Shown here piece by piece: positions 18,275 through 26,982 of a stretch of 64,000 nucleotides of DNA. Under the pieces are notes generated by a model. The model did no database searches, had not been told where the DNA came from, and saw only the letters and a program-made list of their open reading frames with translations. Every line of letters starts with the position of its first letter. Within the stretch, counting starts at the first letter, position 1. The DNA lies in NCBI GenBank assembly GCA_964420985.1, contig CAYQUT010000013.1:3824-67823 (forward strand), in the 5' to 3' direction. A program made the translations under genes and the position numbers. Origin of the DNA: CAMCTV01 sp964420985 (GTDB taxonomy: Bacteria; Bacteroidota; Bacteroidia; Flavobacteriales_D; Sanyastnellaceae).

Positions 18275-19204
18275 TCAACGCCACTTGATGCGTTTCACCT
18301 TTTTGGGTTGTATGTACTCCTTAGGCACAACCTTTTCTATTTGTAACTGCATCCATTCCAGAAAAGCGGTCCTGGCGTAACTTCTGTGTGTTAAGATAGA
18401 GATTTCTCGGACGGGACGGGGCGATTTAAAACTTCTCACATTCATGCGTCTTTGCTCATCTGACACCGCCATTGCCGGGATCATGGTAAAACCAATGCCG
18501 CGATCAACCAACCCCATCAATGCCTCCAATGACCCACTCTGATATTCAAACCCCTTGTTCATCTTTTTTCCTGAACGCGCGCAAATGGCCAAAGCTTGTT
18601 CTCTAAAGCAATGACCTTCATCCAGAATTAACATGTCATTGGACTCGAGATCTGCTGTGCTCCATTCCTTCATTTTCCATTTGGCATGACTTGGGTGAAT
18701 ATACACTTCAAAGGGTTCAAAGTACACAGGGAGCTCTTTAATCAGATCATCAATAAGCGGAGTAGCCGCAATTCCCATATCAATTGTTCCCTTCTTTAAA
18801 CCTTCCATTACCTCATCGGTACGCAATTCATGAATGCGCAACTTTACTTTGGCATTGGCCTTTAAAATCTGCGGAATCAATCGGGGTAAAAGATATGGAG
18901 CAATGGTCGGGATAACACCGACATTGTACGTTCCTTCAATCTTATCAATTTCCTCATTCACCAATTGCTTCAGACCCTCCACCTCTTTGAGAATGACCCT
19001 CGCCCTTTCCAAAAAAGCTGCACCCAGAGGGGTTGGAACTACTGGCGCATGGTCTCTGTTAAACAACAAACCACCTACTTCCTCCTCTAACTTTTGGAGC
19101 TGCATGGTCAACGTGGGTTGTGTAACAAAACAGGACTCTGCTGCTCTTACAAATTGCCCGTATCGTTCAAGAGCAACCACGTATTGTAATTGTTGTAAGG
19201 TCAT
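18275..19204 (-). CDS. oxyR: Hydrogen-peroxide sensor OxyR
   Basis: The product is 309 residues of LysR type. The N-terminal winged helix-turn-helix (1-60) is MTLQQLQYVVALERYGQFVRAAE with VTQPTLTMQLQKLEEEVG. In the effector domain the redox pair sits in EGHCFREQALAIC, at Cys199 and Cys208, the same numbers as in E. coli OxyR. Oxidation forms a disulfide that activates peroxide-defence genes. No catalase or peroxiredoxin gene is adjacent. A -7 box lies 17 bases upstream. Confidence 0.92.
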   Translation of the reverse strand: MTLQQLQYVVALERYGQFVRAAESCFVTQPTLTMQLQKLEEEVGGLLFNRDHAPVVPTPLGAAFLERARVILKEVEGLKQLVNEEIDKIEGTYNVGVIPTIAPYLLPRLIPQILKANAKVKLRIHELRTDEVMEGLKKGTIDMGIAATPLIDDLIKELPVYFEPFEVYIHPSHAKWKMKEWSTADLESNDMLILDEGHCFREQALAICARSGKKMNKGFEYQSGSLEALMGLVDRGIGFTMIPAMAVSDEQRRMNVRSFKSPRPVREISILTHRSYARTAFLEWMQLQIEKVVPKEYIQPKKVKRIKWR

Positions 19205-19221
19205 ATCATTAATATTGATTC

Positions 19222-19229
19222 CAAATTTA
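19222..19229 (-). promoter_or_regulatory. -7 box of oxyR
   Basis: On the minus strand this reads TAAATTTG, a perfect TAnnTTTG box, 17 bases before the oxyR start. No well-placed TTG was found. Confidence 0.5.
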
Positions 19230-19252
19230 CAACAATAAGAAAAATTGATAGT

Positions 19253-21373
19253 TTAATCCCAATACATTTCACGCTGAAATGGAATTTCAGGGAGATTCCA
19301 ATCGAAAAACCTGTTTTGAATTTCTAAATCATCAGGGTAAAGTACAAAGTTGCGATGAACTCCTCTCAATTGACACTTCAAGATTGATGTACCGGGCATT
19401 TCAGTGGGCACAACATGAATGCTGGAATAATGATACCTTCTCGTTGATTTGATACCGTAATCAATATCAGGCTGCTCATACAAATTGGACGGATAAAGAT
19501 TCAATTGAACGACCATCTTCGGGAATCTTTTATTGAAAAATATTGATAGATCCTGAGAAGAATAGAATTCATCCGATTCCAGAAAACCGTTTTGCCAAAC
19601 GTCAGACTTCTCCAAATCCCTTGTCCATCTCAAACCCAGTGAATCGACAAAAGATTGAAATAACCTTTCTGTTGAATCGTTTTGATCGATTCGTCTGATG
19701 ATCTGATATAAGAAAGGCGCTTTTGCCTTGTCGTCAAAACCCAACAACTCATCCTTCCATTCATCTGGCAAATAACTCAACCCTCTTTTGGCTTCCTTCA
19801 TCATCCACTGTAAACTATCACGACCAAGAAAGTTTCTTCCGCTTCTCGCTATGCTATACTTGATGAGTTCTTCCAGTTTTCGCTCCTCCAGATTAGACAA
19901 TGGCTTTGACTTCCTTTTTGACTCACCCAAACAATCTCCAACACGAATTCCATTCCGGTAATTGCATTGCACCAAAACCTTTCCTGTGCTATCAAAACTT
20001 TGGTATAACCCATCCAAATTGAAATTCACTTTTCGTGTTATCAACTTCTTGTGGCCATTGTGAAAGTAGTATTGCTCAATGGTGGTATCCTTTGTTCTAT
20101 CGCTTTGGCTTTGTAAATTTCCGTTTGAATAATAATTTTCAAAATGATACTTAACGCAATCCAACATGGTTGTTGATTCCGATAGCATCTTCAATTTTCC
20201 ATTTTCATATTGCTCCTTCTGCATCTGGTAATGAATACCATTGGTATTGATTTTTTGCAAAACACCATTTGGATAATAACTGATGTAGGCAGTGTCCTTG
20301 CGGCCATTTAACTGCGTAAAATACTTGAGATGACCATCTGTATACCATTCTTTTCGATATTCTGCCCATTGTGGATTGGGACCATTCATAAAGACCTCCT
20401 CAAATACTAAAACTCCATTGTCTGTCCATTTTCTGTGAAATCCTTGCCCATTGGACTTAATCCACTTTTCTTCTACCAACTGTCCATTTGTATTGTAAAA
20501 CAACTGATGCGGAGTAAAGCAATTGTACACATCCACATCATAGAATGACTCATCAGACGTAAGGCCATTGGTATGATAGGATCGCCAAGTACCAATTGGA
20601 GTTCCATTGTCAAATTGTTTCACCCCAGACAACTTCCCATTCAAATGAAAGTAATTCCAAATACCGTCCTCACGTCCTTCCTTGTACTGTCCCTCAACCA
20701 ACAATTGACCTTGCTCATTCCAAACTTCATAGGGTCCATCCCAAGAATATTGTCCATCATAAGATGAGTAGCGATCAGCGATTACCAAGCGATGATGTTT
20801 CTTGACCGAAATTTTTCCATTGGAATGATAATCCAATTCCCAACCAAAGGGCATGATGGCGTCAGCGAATCCCTCGCTATCAATGATGTGCGCTGGAGCA
20901 GGTTGATAACCGTGGGCATTTACCAAAGCAACGGGCAAGAGCACGTAGTTGGATTCCTTTTTAACATTGCCATTGGAATGGTAGGTCAACTCCTTCCAGC
21001 AACGTCTTTTCTCATTATCCCAGTAATAAGTAGTCTTACTTTCCAAACGACCTGACTCATCAAAGTGCTCTGCTATTCCTATCAGCGTATCCCGATCTTT
21101 GCGTTTGTAAAGCGTCCTGATTTTATCTGATCCATAATTGTGCAATTCTTCGGATTGGATGATTCCATTCTTGAAGACGCGTTTCTCATAAATTCGGCCC
21201 TGTTGATCCAATATGGTGCATTCGCCTTCCCGGGTGGTCTGGGAATAATCAGAATAATACGTGGAAAAATAATACATGCTGCCTTTCTTCTTGTAAGTAT
21301 CAAACTGGCATTGTTGAGCCCAGGCGCAAAAGGAGAATACAGCAAAAAAGAAACTACAAATAATCTTGATCAT
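19253..21373 (-). CDS. Exported YwqK/MORN-variant repeat protein
   Basis: The product is 706 residues with a signal peptide (MIKIICSFFFAVFSFCAWAQ). Residues about 25-470 hold a long series of repeats of about 22-25 residues built on Y-x-SNG-x-hydrophobic motifs, such as YHSNGNVKKES, YHSNGKISVKK, FHLNGKLSGVK, YYPNGVLQKI and YYSNGNLQSQS. These are the MORN-variant repeats of the YwqK family. The C-terminal 220 residues carry no repeats and no family I recognise. Databases often label such proteins as antitoxins, but nothing here suggests a toxin partner. A surface or periplasmic binding role is more likely. Confidence 0.82.
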   Translation of the reverse strand: MIKIICSFFFAVFSFCAWAQQCQFDTYKKKGSMYYFSTYYSDYSQTTREGECTILDQQGRIYEKRVFKNGIIQSEELHNYGSDKIRTLYKRKDRDTLIGIAEHFDESGRLESKTTYYWDNEKRRCWKELTYHSNGNVKKESNYVLLPVALVNAHGYQPAPAHIIDSEGFADAIMPFGWELDYHSNGKISVKKHHRLVIADRYSSYDGQYSWDGPYEVWNEQGQLLVEGQYKEGREDGIWNYFHLNGKLSGVKQFDNGTPIGTWRSYHTNGLTSDESFYDVDVYNCFTPHQLFYNTNGQLVEEKWIKSNGQGFHRKWTDNGVLVFEEVFMNGPNPQWAEYRKEWYTDGHLKYFTQLNGRKDTAYISYYPNGVLQKINTNGIHYQMQKEQYENGKLKMLSESTTMLDCVKYHFENYYSNGNLQSQSDRTKDTTIEQYYFHNGHKKLITRKVNFNLDGLYQSFDSTGKVLVQCNYRNGIRVGDCLGESKRKSKPLSNLEERKLEELIKYSIARSGRNFLGRDSLQWMMKEAKRGLSYLPDEWKDELLGFDDKAKAPFLYQIIRRIDQNDSTERLFQSFVDSLGLRWTRDLEKSDVWQNGFLESDEFYSSQDLSIFFNKRFPKMVVQLNLYPSNLYEQPDIDYGIKSTRRYHYSSIHVVPTEMPGTSILKCQLRGVHRNFVLYPDDLEIQNRFFDWNLPEIPFQREMYWD

Positions 21374-21379
21374 GTCCTA

Positions 21380-21387
21380 CAAAAATA
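21380..21387 (-). promoter_or_regulatory. -7 box of the YwqK-repeat gene
   Basis: The minus strand reads TATTTTTG, a perfect TAnnTTTG match, ending six bases before the ATG. The leader would be nearly absent. Confidence 0.45.
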
Positions 21388-21422
21388 TAGGAGCTGTACA
21401 TTCAAAGTTGTTAATGGTTCAA

Positions 21423-22829
21423 TTATAAATGAAAATCTATTACCAAATTGGAATTGACCATATTCACCTTATTGATTTGATTTTTAAGAGGGACAACTTC
21501 TTGACTCAATGCTGATTTACCCGCAATTAAAAACCGCACTTCTAATCCCTCCCAAATACCTTTGAAAAGGTACGATGCAAACAGGTTGACTTGGCCGTAA
21601 CTGGGCATTCCATATTTGTTTTGGGCAAAATTGGTCACAGAAGGTAATCGATAATATCCTATTCCAGCTCCCCATTTCCAACCACTACTGGATAATAAGG
21701 AGTACTGTGAGGTGAACGCATGAACATTGGCCATGCCCTCATTTCTTTCACGAGACATAAACGTATAAAATGGATCTCTGCCCCACTCTCTTGGCATTAG
21801 GTAACGGTCGCCATCTAAAATGTGGGTGTAATTGATATTCCAATTTTTACCCTTGGCCTTGAGTCCAAATTGAGCACTGAACACATTGCTTTGTGCACCT
21901 TGTTGGATGTAGGAAATCGATTGATCGACGTTTCCTCCATCACCAATCGCGTTTTGATGAATCCACATTGTATTTAAAAACAACTCTCCTTGGCCCATTT
22001 TTTTCTTGGCTCTCAATTCAATCAGCGCTGTGTTCATTACATTTTCAAAAAAAGCGTTCCAATAGATCAACTTGATATTTTCATTTAGTTTTATTTCCGG
22101 GTTGAACATGACCAAAACCCGAGCATGATCATCAATAAGCACTTCCTTTCTTTCGCCCATTGGATTCACACCTACGCCATATGGTCCGATGGATTCTCTT
22201 AGCTTAAACCAATCAACAGTGGAGCGGGGTGAAATACCCCAAATGATTCCCCCTTGAACATTCCAAACTTTAGACAAACTGGATTCATTGAACCAAATGC
22301 CTTCCTCTAAGGTTGGGCGCATTCTTCCATCTTGCATATTGACAAATGGTGTTTCCAACGTCATTCTTCCCAAGGTCACGGTGAATGACCTTTTAGAGTA
22401 CCTGAAATATAAATCTTCAAGTCGATCAAGGTTATGTCGATTGGCTCTATCGAGTACATCAAACTGTCCTATTTCATAACGATTTAAACTTTGGGTCAAT
22501 GCGTCCCTTTCTGCCAAATTAGAAGACCAAACATTAAAGATAAAATAACCACTCAAGCCCATTTGAAACCCACGAAAGGGCTTTGTTACCAAACCAATTC
22601 CAGCCCCTTGGGCTAAGGCGTAATCATCCTTTAAATCACCCCTATTCAGAGTATTCATAAAAAATGAGCGTGAATGAAAATGCCAAGCGGAGGCATCAAA
22701 TAATTCTTTGAAAGTTCTAACAGAATCACCTCCTTTGCCATTTGGAGACATCGCCGAATCGAAATGCTCTTGGGCATTTGATTGTATCAAGAACCAACCA
22801 ATAAAAACCAAAACCAAAAATACACGCAT
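21423..22829 (-). CDS. Outer-membrane porin-like beta-barrel of the sulfur operon
   Basis: The product is about 468 residues from the ATG at 22829, which gives a signal peptide (MRVFLVLVFIGWFLIQSNAQ). An upstream in-frame extension to 22964 would lie inside the previous gene and is rejected. The body is a string of aromatic-rich amphipathic strands, with DLYFRYSKRSFTVTLGRMTLETPFVNMQDGRM reminiscent of OprD/OprB-type porins, ending in VNSNLVIDFHL (terminal beta signal). Translation is coupled to the dsrE-like gene (TGATG). As the last gene of the operon it may admit thiosulfate or another sulfur oxyanion; that is inferred from position only. Confidence 0.78.
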   Translation of the reverse strand: MRVFLVLVFIGWFLIQSNAQEHFDSAMSPNGKGGDSVRTFKELFDASAWHFHSRSFFMNTLNRGDLKDDYALAQGAGIGLVTKPFRGFQMGLSGYFIFNVWSSNLAERDALTQSLNRYEIGQFDVLDRANRHNLDRLEDLYFRYSKRSFTVTLGRMTLETPFVNMQDGRMRPTLEEGIWFNESSLSKVWNVQGGIIWGISPRSTVDWFKLRESIGPYGVGVNPMGERKEVLIDDHARVLVMFNPEIKLNENIKLIYWNAFFENVMNTALIELRAKKKMGQGELFLNTMWIHQNAIGDGGNVDQSISYIQQGAQSNVFSAQFGLKAKGKNWNINYTHILDGDRYLMPREWGRDPFYTFMSRERNEGMANVHAFTSQYSLLSSSGWKWGAGIGYYRLPSVTNFAQNKYGMPSYGQVNLFASYLFKGIWEGLEVRFLIAGKSALSQEVVPLKNQINKVNMVNSNLVIDFHL

Positions 22830-23242
22830 CAGTTTCCTGCTTTGATATAGCTCCAACCCTGTTCTTGTTTTTGGACAATCTCTAGAATTCCTCCTGGAAC
22901 TATTTTTGCATTTGAATGCAACTCCTCTTTGGCCACTTTTCTCTCTTTCATTGAAAACTGACAAGCCATAAAATCAACACCTTTTTCTGAAAATTCGCTT
23001 ATCCTCTCCGTTACGATAGAGGTTTGATTCACAAGCATACTGAGTCCTGGTCCATGACAAACCACCTCTAATTTGGTGGTAGGAGAAAGGGTGAGAATAT
23101 TCCCCAACTGTTTCATTAATGCCTTGTGCGCAAGGGTATCGTTGCTGGTCAACTGAAAGACAATCTTGTGATCCGCGCTACCTTGCGCCAATCCCGTTTG
23201 AATAAAAATGGTTGACAATAAAACAAAGAATAAACCTCTCAT
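22829..23242 (-). CDS. Exported DsrE-like protein
   Basis: The product is 137 residues. Starting at 23242 gives a signal peptide (MRGLFFVLLSTIFIQTGLAQ). The mature part has the DsrE/F-like fold pattern: KIVFQLTSNDTLAHKALMKQLGNIL, TKLEVVCHGPGLSMLV, and GVDFMACQFSMKERKV with a conserved Cys, ending in VPGGILEIVQKQEQGW. Cytoplasmic DsrE-type proteins pass persulfide sulfur from Cys to Cys. This exported form would act in the periplasm beside the SoxB-like and cytochrome proteins. It lies seven bases behind the SoxB-like gene. Confidence 0.82.
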   Translation of the reverse strand: MRGLFFVLLSTIFIQTGLAQGSADHKIVFQLTSNDTLAHKALMKQLGNILTLSPTTKLEVVCHGPGLSMLVNQTSIVTERISEFSEKGVDFMACQFSMKERKVAKEELHSNAKIVPGGILEIVQKQEQGWSYIKAGN

Positions 23243-23249
23243 TTTGATA

Positions 23250-24950
23250 TTATTTGAATTCGTAAACAACACCGGTAACTTGGGTCAATAAGGTTTCTGG
23301 CGCATCCAATGCCACCGCCGATTTTTTGGGTACTGGAGCGACAACAGGATTGGCCTTTAGGTAATCACGCATCACTTGGTGCAATGTGAAGGAAGTATTC
23401 TTTGCATCTTTTACTCCTTTGATTCTGCAAAGCATATCAGCAGGATCTCCATCACGCTCGCATGCACAGACCTTGTATAACTTGGTCTGTTCCAATGGTT
23501 CATTTCTAACCCAAACACTTTTGACTCGTTTTCCCTTTTCCGCGTAGGCATAAAATTCAACTTTCATCCCTTTGAATTTTACCACCCAACCACCAAAACG
23601 TTCTGAGGCCTCCTTGGCAAAAACATTGTTGAGTTCCTTCTCCAACCATTTCATGATTTGCTCCCCTGTTACCTCAGCAGTTCTCACTGTAGAATCCACA
23701 GGCAACATATCATAAATAAATCCATTGGTGATGGGGATATTGCCCGTATGATCGCGGGTTATTCTTGGAGGGCAAAATCGGAATCCATTGCTCAGAACAA
23801 TATCTACCTCATTCATTTGCCAAGAAAGTGCGTCCAGGATAAGGGTATCGATGGTGTTTTCAATTACAAAATAGCGGTACAAAGGAACAGAACTGTATCC
23901 TATAACGCGAGTAATATCCTCCAAATATTGTTGTTCATTTTGAGAAATAATCTTCGTCAATTCTGCATCCGCCTTTAATTCATGGGCATTTACTTCCAAC
24001 AATTGATACTCATCTTTAATCAAAGTGCCATTTTCAAATGTCAAATCCAATTGTCCGATAAAACTTCCGAAAGCACCCGGTTCAACTACCTTGGCATATT
24101 TTCCTTGAATAGGGACACGAACTCTTTCATGCGTGTCTCCTCCCAATATGTAATCGACGCCTTTGCATGGCTCCAAATTGGACAAATGAATTTGCTGTGA
24201 CAATCCCAAATGTGCCAAAATAATAACCGCCTGACATTGCTCTTGCTCACGCAATACTTTTACGTAATGCTCCAAATTTTCTTCGGGTGTGGAATATAAA
24301 ATACCCTTACTGTAATTGGGCGATTGCCTCAAAGGGACCAATGGGTCTGTATAACCAATAAAACCTATTTTAATACCTTCCTTGTACCAAACGTAGTAAG
24401 GAGGAAAAATCAATTCGCCTCTTTTACCTTCTCCCAAATCATGGTACATATTGGCACAAACCTTTGGAGCGTTCAATGCTCCCAAGAGTTTCTGCATGTT
24501 GTCTTTGTAGTAAATAACCTCCCAATTGCCTGGCAAATACAAATCGTAATCCAAAGCATTCAAAATAGGTGTCATTGCCTTTCCTGTTGTCTTTACAGAC
24601 AACTCACTACCTTGAAACATGTCACCCGTATCGATAAAAAAAGCATGCTCATTTCCTTTTCTTAATTTTTTGAAATAGGTTGCCAACTGCGCATAGCCTC
24701 CAGTTTTCCGGAAAACCTTTGAACCATTTTCCCAAAACATTTCATCATGGGGATGGATTTGACAATGGACATCGGTGGTTTGAAAAATGCTCAGTTTAAC
24801 AGAGGCTGCACTTGGCTTCTTTTCTTCATGATCCTCCTCCCTGGTTGCATTGGAATTTGCCCAAGACACCCCTGGTAATAGAGGTATTGCACCCAACACT
24901 GGAATTTTTTTCAAGAAACTTCTTCTCGACGACGCTGACTTTTTCTCCAT
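23250..24950 (-). CDS. SoxB-like periplasmic metallophosphoesterase (putative thiosulfohydrolase)
   Basis: The product is 566 residues from the ATG at 24950, whose A is the last base of the cytochrome stop. A Tat signal with SSRRSFLKK is present. The calcineurin-type metal site is visible: QTTDVHCQ (Asp60, His62), FIDTGDMFQGS, GNWE at 141-144, IILAHLG and GGDTHERV. 5'-nucleotidases have GNHE at the third motif; the Trp found here is typical of SoxB. A 5'-nucleotidase C-terminal domain follows (LSNGFRFCPP, VTGEQIMKWLEKEL, DGDPADMLCR). SoxB hydrolyses sulfate from a thiosulfonate on SoxYZ, but no soxYZ is nearby, so the acceptor must differ or be encoded elsewhere. Confidence 0.82.
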   Translation of the reverse strand: MEKKSASSRRSFLKKIPVLGAIPLLPGVSWANSNATREEDHEEKKPSAASVKLSIFQTTDVHCQIHPHDEMFWENGSKVFRKTGGYAQLATYFKKLRKGNEHAFFIDTGDMFQGSELSVKTTGKAMTPILNALDYDLYLPGNWEVIYYKDNMQKLLGALNAPKVCANMYHDLGEGKRGELIFPPYYVWYKEGIKIGFIGYTDPLVPLRQSPNYSKGILYSTPEENLEHYVKVLREQEQCQAVIILAHLGLSQQIHLSNLEPCKGVDYILGGDTHERVRVPIQGKYAKVVEPGAFGSFIGQLDLTFENGTLIKDEYQLLEVNAHELKADAELTKIISQNEQQYLEDITRVIGYSSVPLYRYFVIENTIDTLILDALSWQMNEVDIVLSNGFRFCPPRITRDHTGNIPITNGFIYDMLPVDSTVRTAEVTGEQIMKWLEKELNNVFAKEASERFGGWVVKFKGMKVEFYAYAEKGKRVKSVWVRNEPLEQTKLYKVCACERDGDPADMLCRIKGVKDAKNTSFTLHQVMRDYLKANPVVAPVPKKSAVALDAPETLLTQVTGVVYEFK

Positions 24951-25999
24951 TACTTTTTGCTTTTTTTCATGGCTTGCCAAGGACCATATTTGTGTTGGTT
25001 TTCTGAAAAACCATCTGCGTATGGACCAAATGGATGGTCCATTGGTTTCTCTGCTATTTTGGGCCAATCTTTTGAAATATCCTTTTTGGGGCGTGGCTGA
25101 GAATTTACAAAAGCGGCAATATCCCAAGCCTCTTCATCTGTCAGCAATGGACTCTCGTGCGAGGCTCCCAATGGCATATTGCTCTTGATGTATTTGGCAA
25201 AATTGGTGATGCGGTACAAACCTGCCCCATCATTGTAACTGTTCTTTCCCCACAACGGTGGATACTGGTAGGCTTCCCCTGTTGCATTCATTTGCCCTTC
25301 TCCACTTTTTTGATGACAAGAAGCGCATTTTTCCTGATACAATTTACCGCCTGCTAAGGGAGAACACGCTCTATCCAAAAGTGCCAAATCTTGAAAGCCT
25401 GCTCCTTTTGGTTTTTCTCCTTTTTTCACCTGAGAACCCAAAAATTGTATATACGCCACCACAGCTTGCATTTCCTTTGATGTTGTATCCAAAGCCAATC
25501 CATTTAAACTTCTTTCAAAGCAATCATTTACACGCTTGTATATATTTTCAATCCCTCCAGAACGGGCTCTGTACTTGGGGTAATTAGCTGCCACTGCGCT
25601 GTAGTTGTTTCCAAAAGTCTTGGTACCTGCATTGAGATGGCAATTCTGGCAATTCATTCCATTGGTAGCCATGGCTTTCACATTACCTTTTGGACCAAAA
25701 TAATGAGCCGTATTAGCGATTATGTCCTTGCCGTATTCCACCAAGGCTTTTTGATTCGCATCTTTTATCGTTGACACAGAAGGAGCTTCCCAAAAGCCAT
25801 TGGGATCCTTGACTTTAACAACACTCGCCGATGTTTGGTCTTTGTCAGGACTATACCCCCAATAAGTACTTTCTGTTAAAGTTGCGATATAAATCAACAA
25901 CAAAACAACCACGACAAAAAGAATGACGGACAAATTGGTCAACAAACCGACCGATTTCAGCAATCGCTCTTCAAAAGGAGTCAACTCATTTTTATTCAT
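24950..25999 (-). CDS. Membrane-anchored diheme cytochrome c, TsdA-like
   Basis: The product is 349 residues. An uncleaved N-terminal membrane helix (about 20-41) holds it to the inner membrane. There are two heme c sites: CQNCH at 117-121 and CASCH at 225-229. The text around the first site (HLNAGTKTFGNNYSAVAANYP, RARSGGIENIYKRVNDCFERSLNG) is the thiosulfate dehydrogenase TsdA signature; TsdA joins two thiosulfates to tetrathionate. The second domain is an ordinary class I cytochrome c. Maturation would need the Ccm system encoded at 12.5-17.7 kb. It sits six bases after the DUF6691 gene and one base overlaps the SoxB-like gene. Confidence 0.87.
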   Translation of the reverse strand: MNKNELTPFEERLLKSVGLLTNLSVILFVVVVLLLIYIATLTESTYWGYSPDKDQTSASVVKVKDPNGFWEAPSVSTIKDANQKALVEYGKDIIANTAHYFGPKGNVKAMATNGMNCQNCHLNAGTKTFGNNYSAVAANYPKYRARSGGIENIYKRVNDCFERSLNGLALDTTSKEMQAVVAYIQFLGSQVKKGEKPKGAGFQDLALLDRACSPLAGGKLYQEKCASCHQKSGEGQMNATGEAYQYPPLWGKNSYNDGAGLYRITNFAKYIKSNMPLGASHESPLLTDEEAWDIAAFVNSQPRPKKDISKDWPKIAEKPMDHPFGPYADGFSENQHKYGPWQAMKKSKK

Positions 26000-26005
26000 A
26001 ACCTG

Positions 26006-26419
26006 TTAATGCGGTAATTTGTCTTTGAGTAACCCGTAGACAAAGGTGCCCAAAATGGCAAATCCAAAAACGACAATCATAGCAGTGTAGCCAAATCCAA
26101 TGTTGACTACCATAGGTCCTGGACAAGCCCCACTCAATGCCCAACCCAGACCAAATATGGCTCCACCAATAAAATATTTTTTATAAGCTTTGTCTTTGGG
26201 ATGAAAAACAATTGGGTTTCCTGAATGATCGCGAACTTGAAACTTCTTGATCAAAGCCACACCGATAACACCCAAAGTTACAGCAGTGCCGATGATGCCA
26301 TACATGTGAAAGGCTTGAAATCTGAACATCTCTTGAATGCGGTACCAAGACATCGCTTCTGACTTGGCCATGATAATGCCAAATACAATTCCCACTAATA
26401 AAAACTTCAACAACTTCAT
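26006..26419 (-). CDS. YeeE/YedE-type half-transporter (DUF6691)
   Basis: The product is 137 residues and four membrane helices. The signature GLGWALSGACPGPMVVNIGFG carries the conserved Cys of YeeE/YedE (TsuA/PmpAB-like) proteins, which pass thiosulfate or persulfide sulfur through the membrane by Cys relay. It is the C-terminal half of the fold; the other half is the preceding gene, four bases upstream. Together they should equal one full-length TsuA. Confidence 0.88.
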   Translation of the reverse strand: MKLLKFLLVGIVFGIIMAKSEAMSWYRIQEMFRFQAFHMYGIIGTAVTLGVIGVALIKKFQVRDHSGNPIVFHPKDKAYKKYFIGGAIFGLGWALSGACPGPMVVNIGFGYTAMIVVFGFAILGTFVYGLLKDKLPH

Positions 26420-26423
26420 GATA

Positions 26424-26981
26424 CTAAAAGATATAGGGATAGATAAAATAGGTCATCAACAAGCCACCGGCAAAAAATCCGATCACAGCGATTAGAGATG
26501 GGAATTGCAAATCAGAAAGGCCGCTAATGGCATGACCCGAGGTACAGCCTCCCGCGTATCGGGAACCAAATCCAACCATAAAACCGCCAAGGGCCAAAAC
26601 CAAAAAACCCTTCAATGAGGCCACAGCCTCCCAGCTAAAAAGTTCTTCCGGTTGAACTCCATCTGGTTTTGAAAATCCCAATTGAGCCAAAGCCTCTATT
26701 GTACTTTGAGACAAATCAATTGCAGAGCCATCGCTCAAAAAATTCTTTGCAATCCAACCACCTAAAATGGCGCCAATTAAAAAAACCAAATTCCAAGATT
26801 GGGTCTTCCAGTCAAAATCAAAAAATTTAACCCACTTCCCAGCCCCTGCAATGGTGCAAATTGTTCTTAAGTTGCTGGAAAATCCAAATGACTTTCCAAA
26901 ATAGATCATTAAGAACATCACCAATGATATCATTACTCCTGAGAACCACCAGGACCATGGTTGTGTTATAAATTCCACCAT
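26424..26981 (-). CDS. YeeE/YedE family half-transporter
   Basis: The product is 185 residues with about five membrane helices. It contains GFMVGFGSRYAGGCTSGHAISGLS, the Cys-bearing loop typical of the N-terminal half of YeeE/YedE transporters. It pairs with the DUF6691 half next door. Pairs like this accompany CstB-like and rhodanese genes in persulfide-response loci of many bacteria. It starts one base after the universal stress gene ends. Confidence 0.88.
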   Translation of the reverse strand: MVEFITQPWSWWFSGVMISLVMFLMIYFGKSFGFSSNLRTICTIAGAGKWVKFFDFDWKTQSWNLVFLIGAILGGWIAKNFLSDGSAIDLSQSTIEALAQLGFSKPDGVQPEELFSWEAVASLKGFLVLALGGFMVGFGSRYAGGCTSGHAISGLSDLQFPSLIAVIGFFAGGLLMTYFIYPYIF

Positions 26982-26982
26982 A

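Noticed and set aside
19253..21373. YwqK-repeat protein as part of a toxin-antitoxin system
   Set aside because: The antitoxin label of this family is not supported here; there is no small toxin gene next to it and the protein has a signal peptide.
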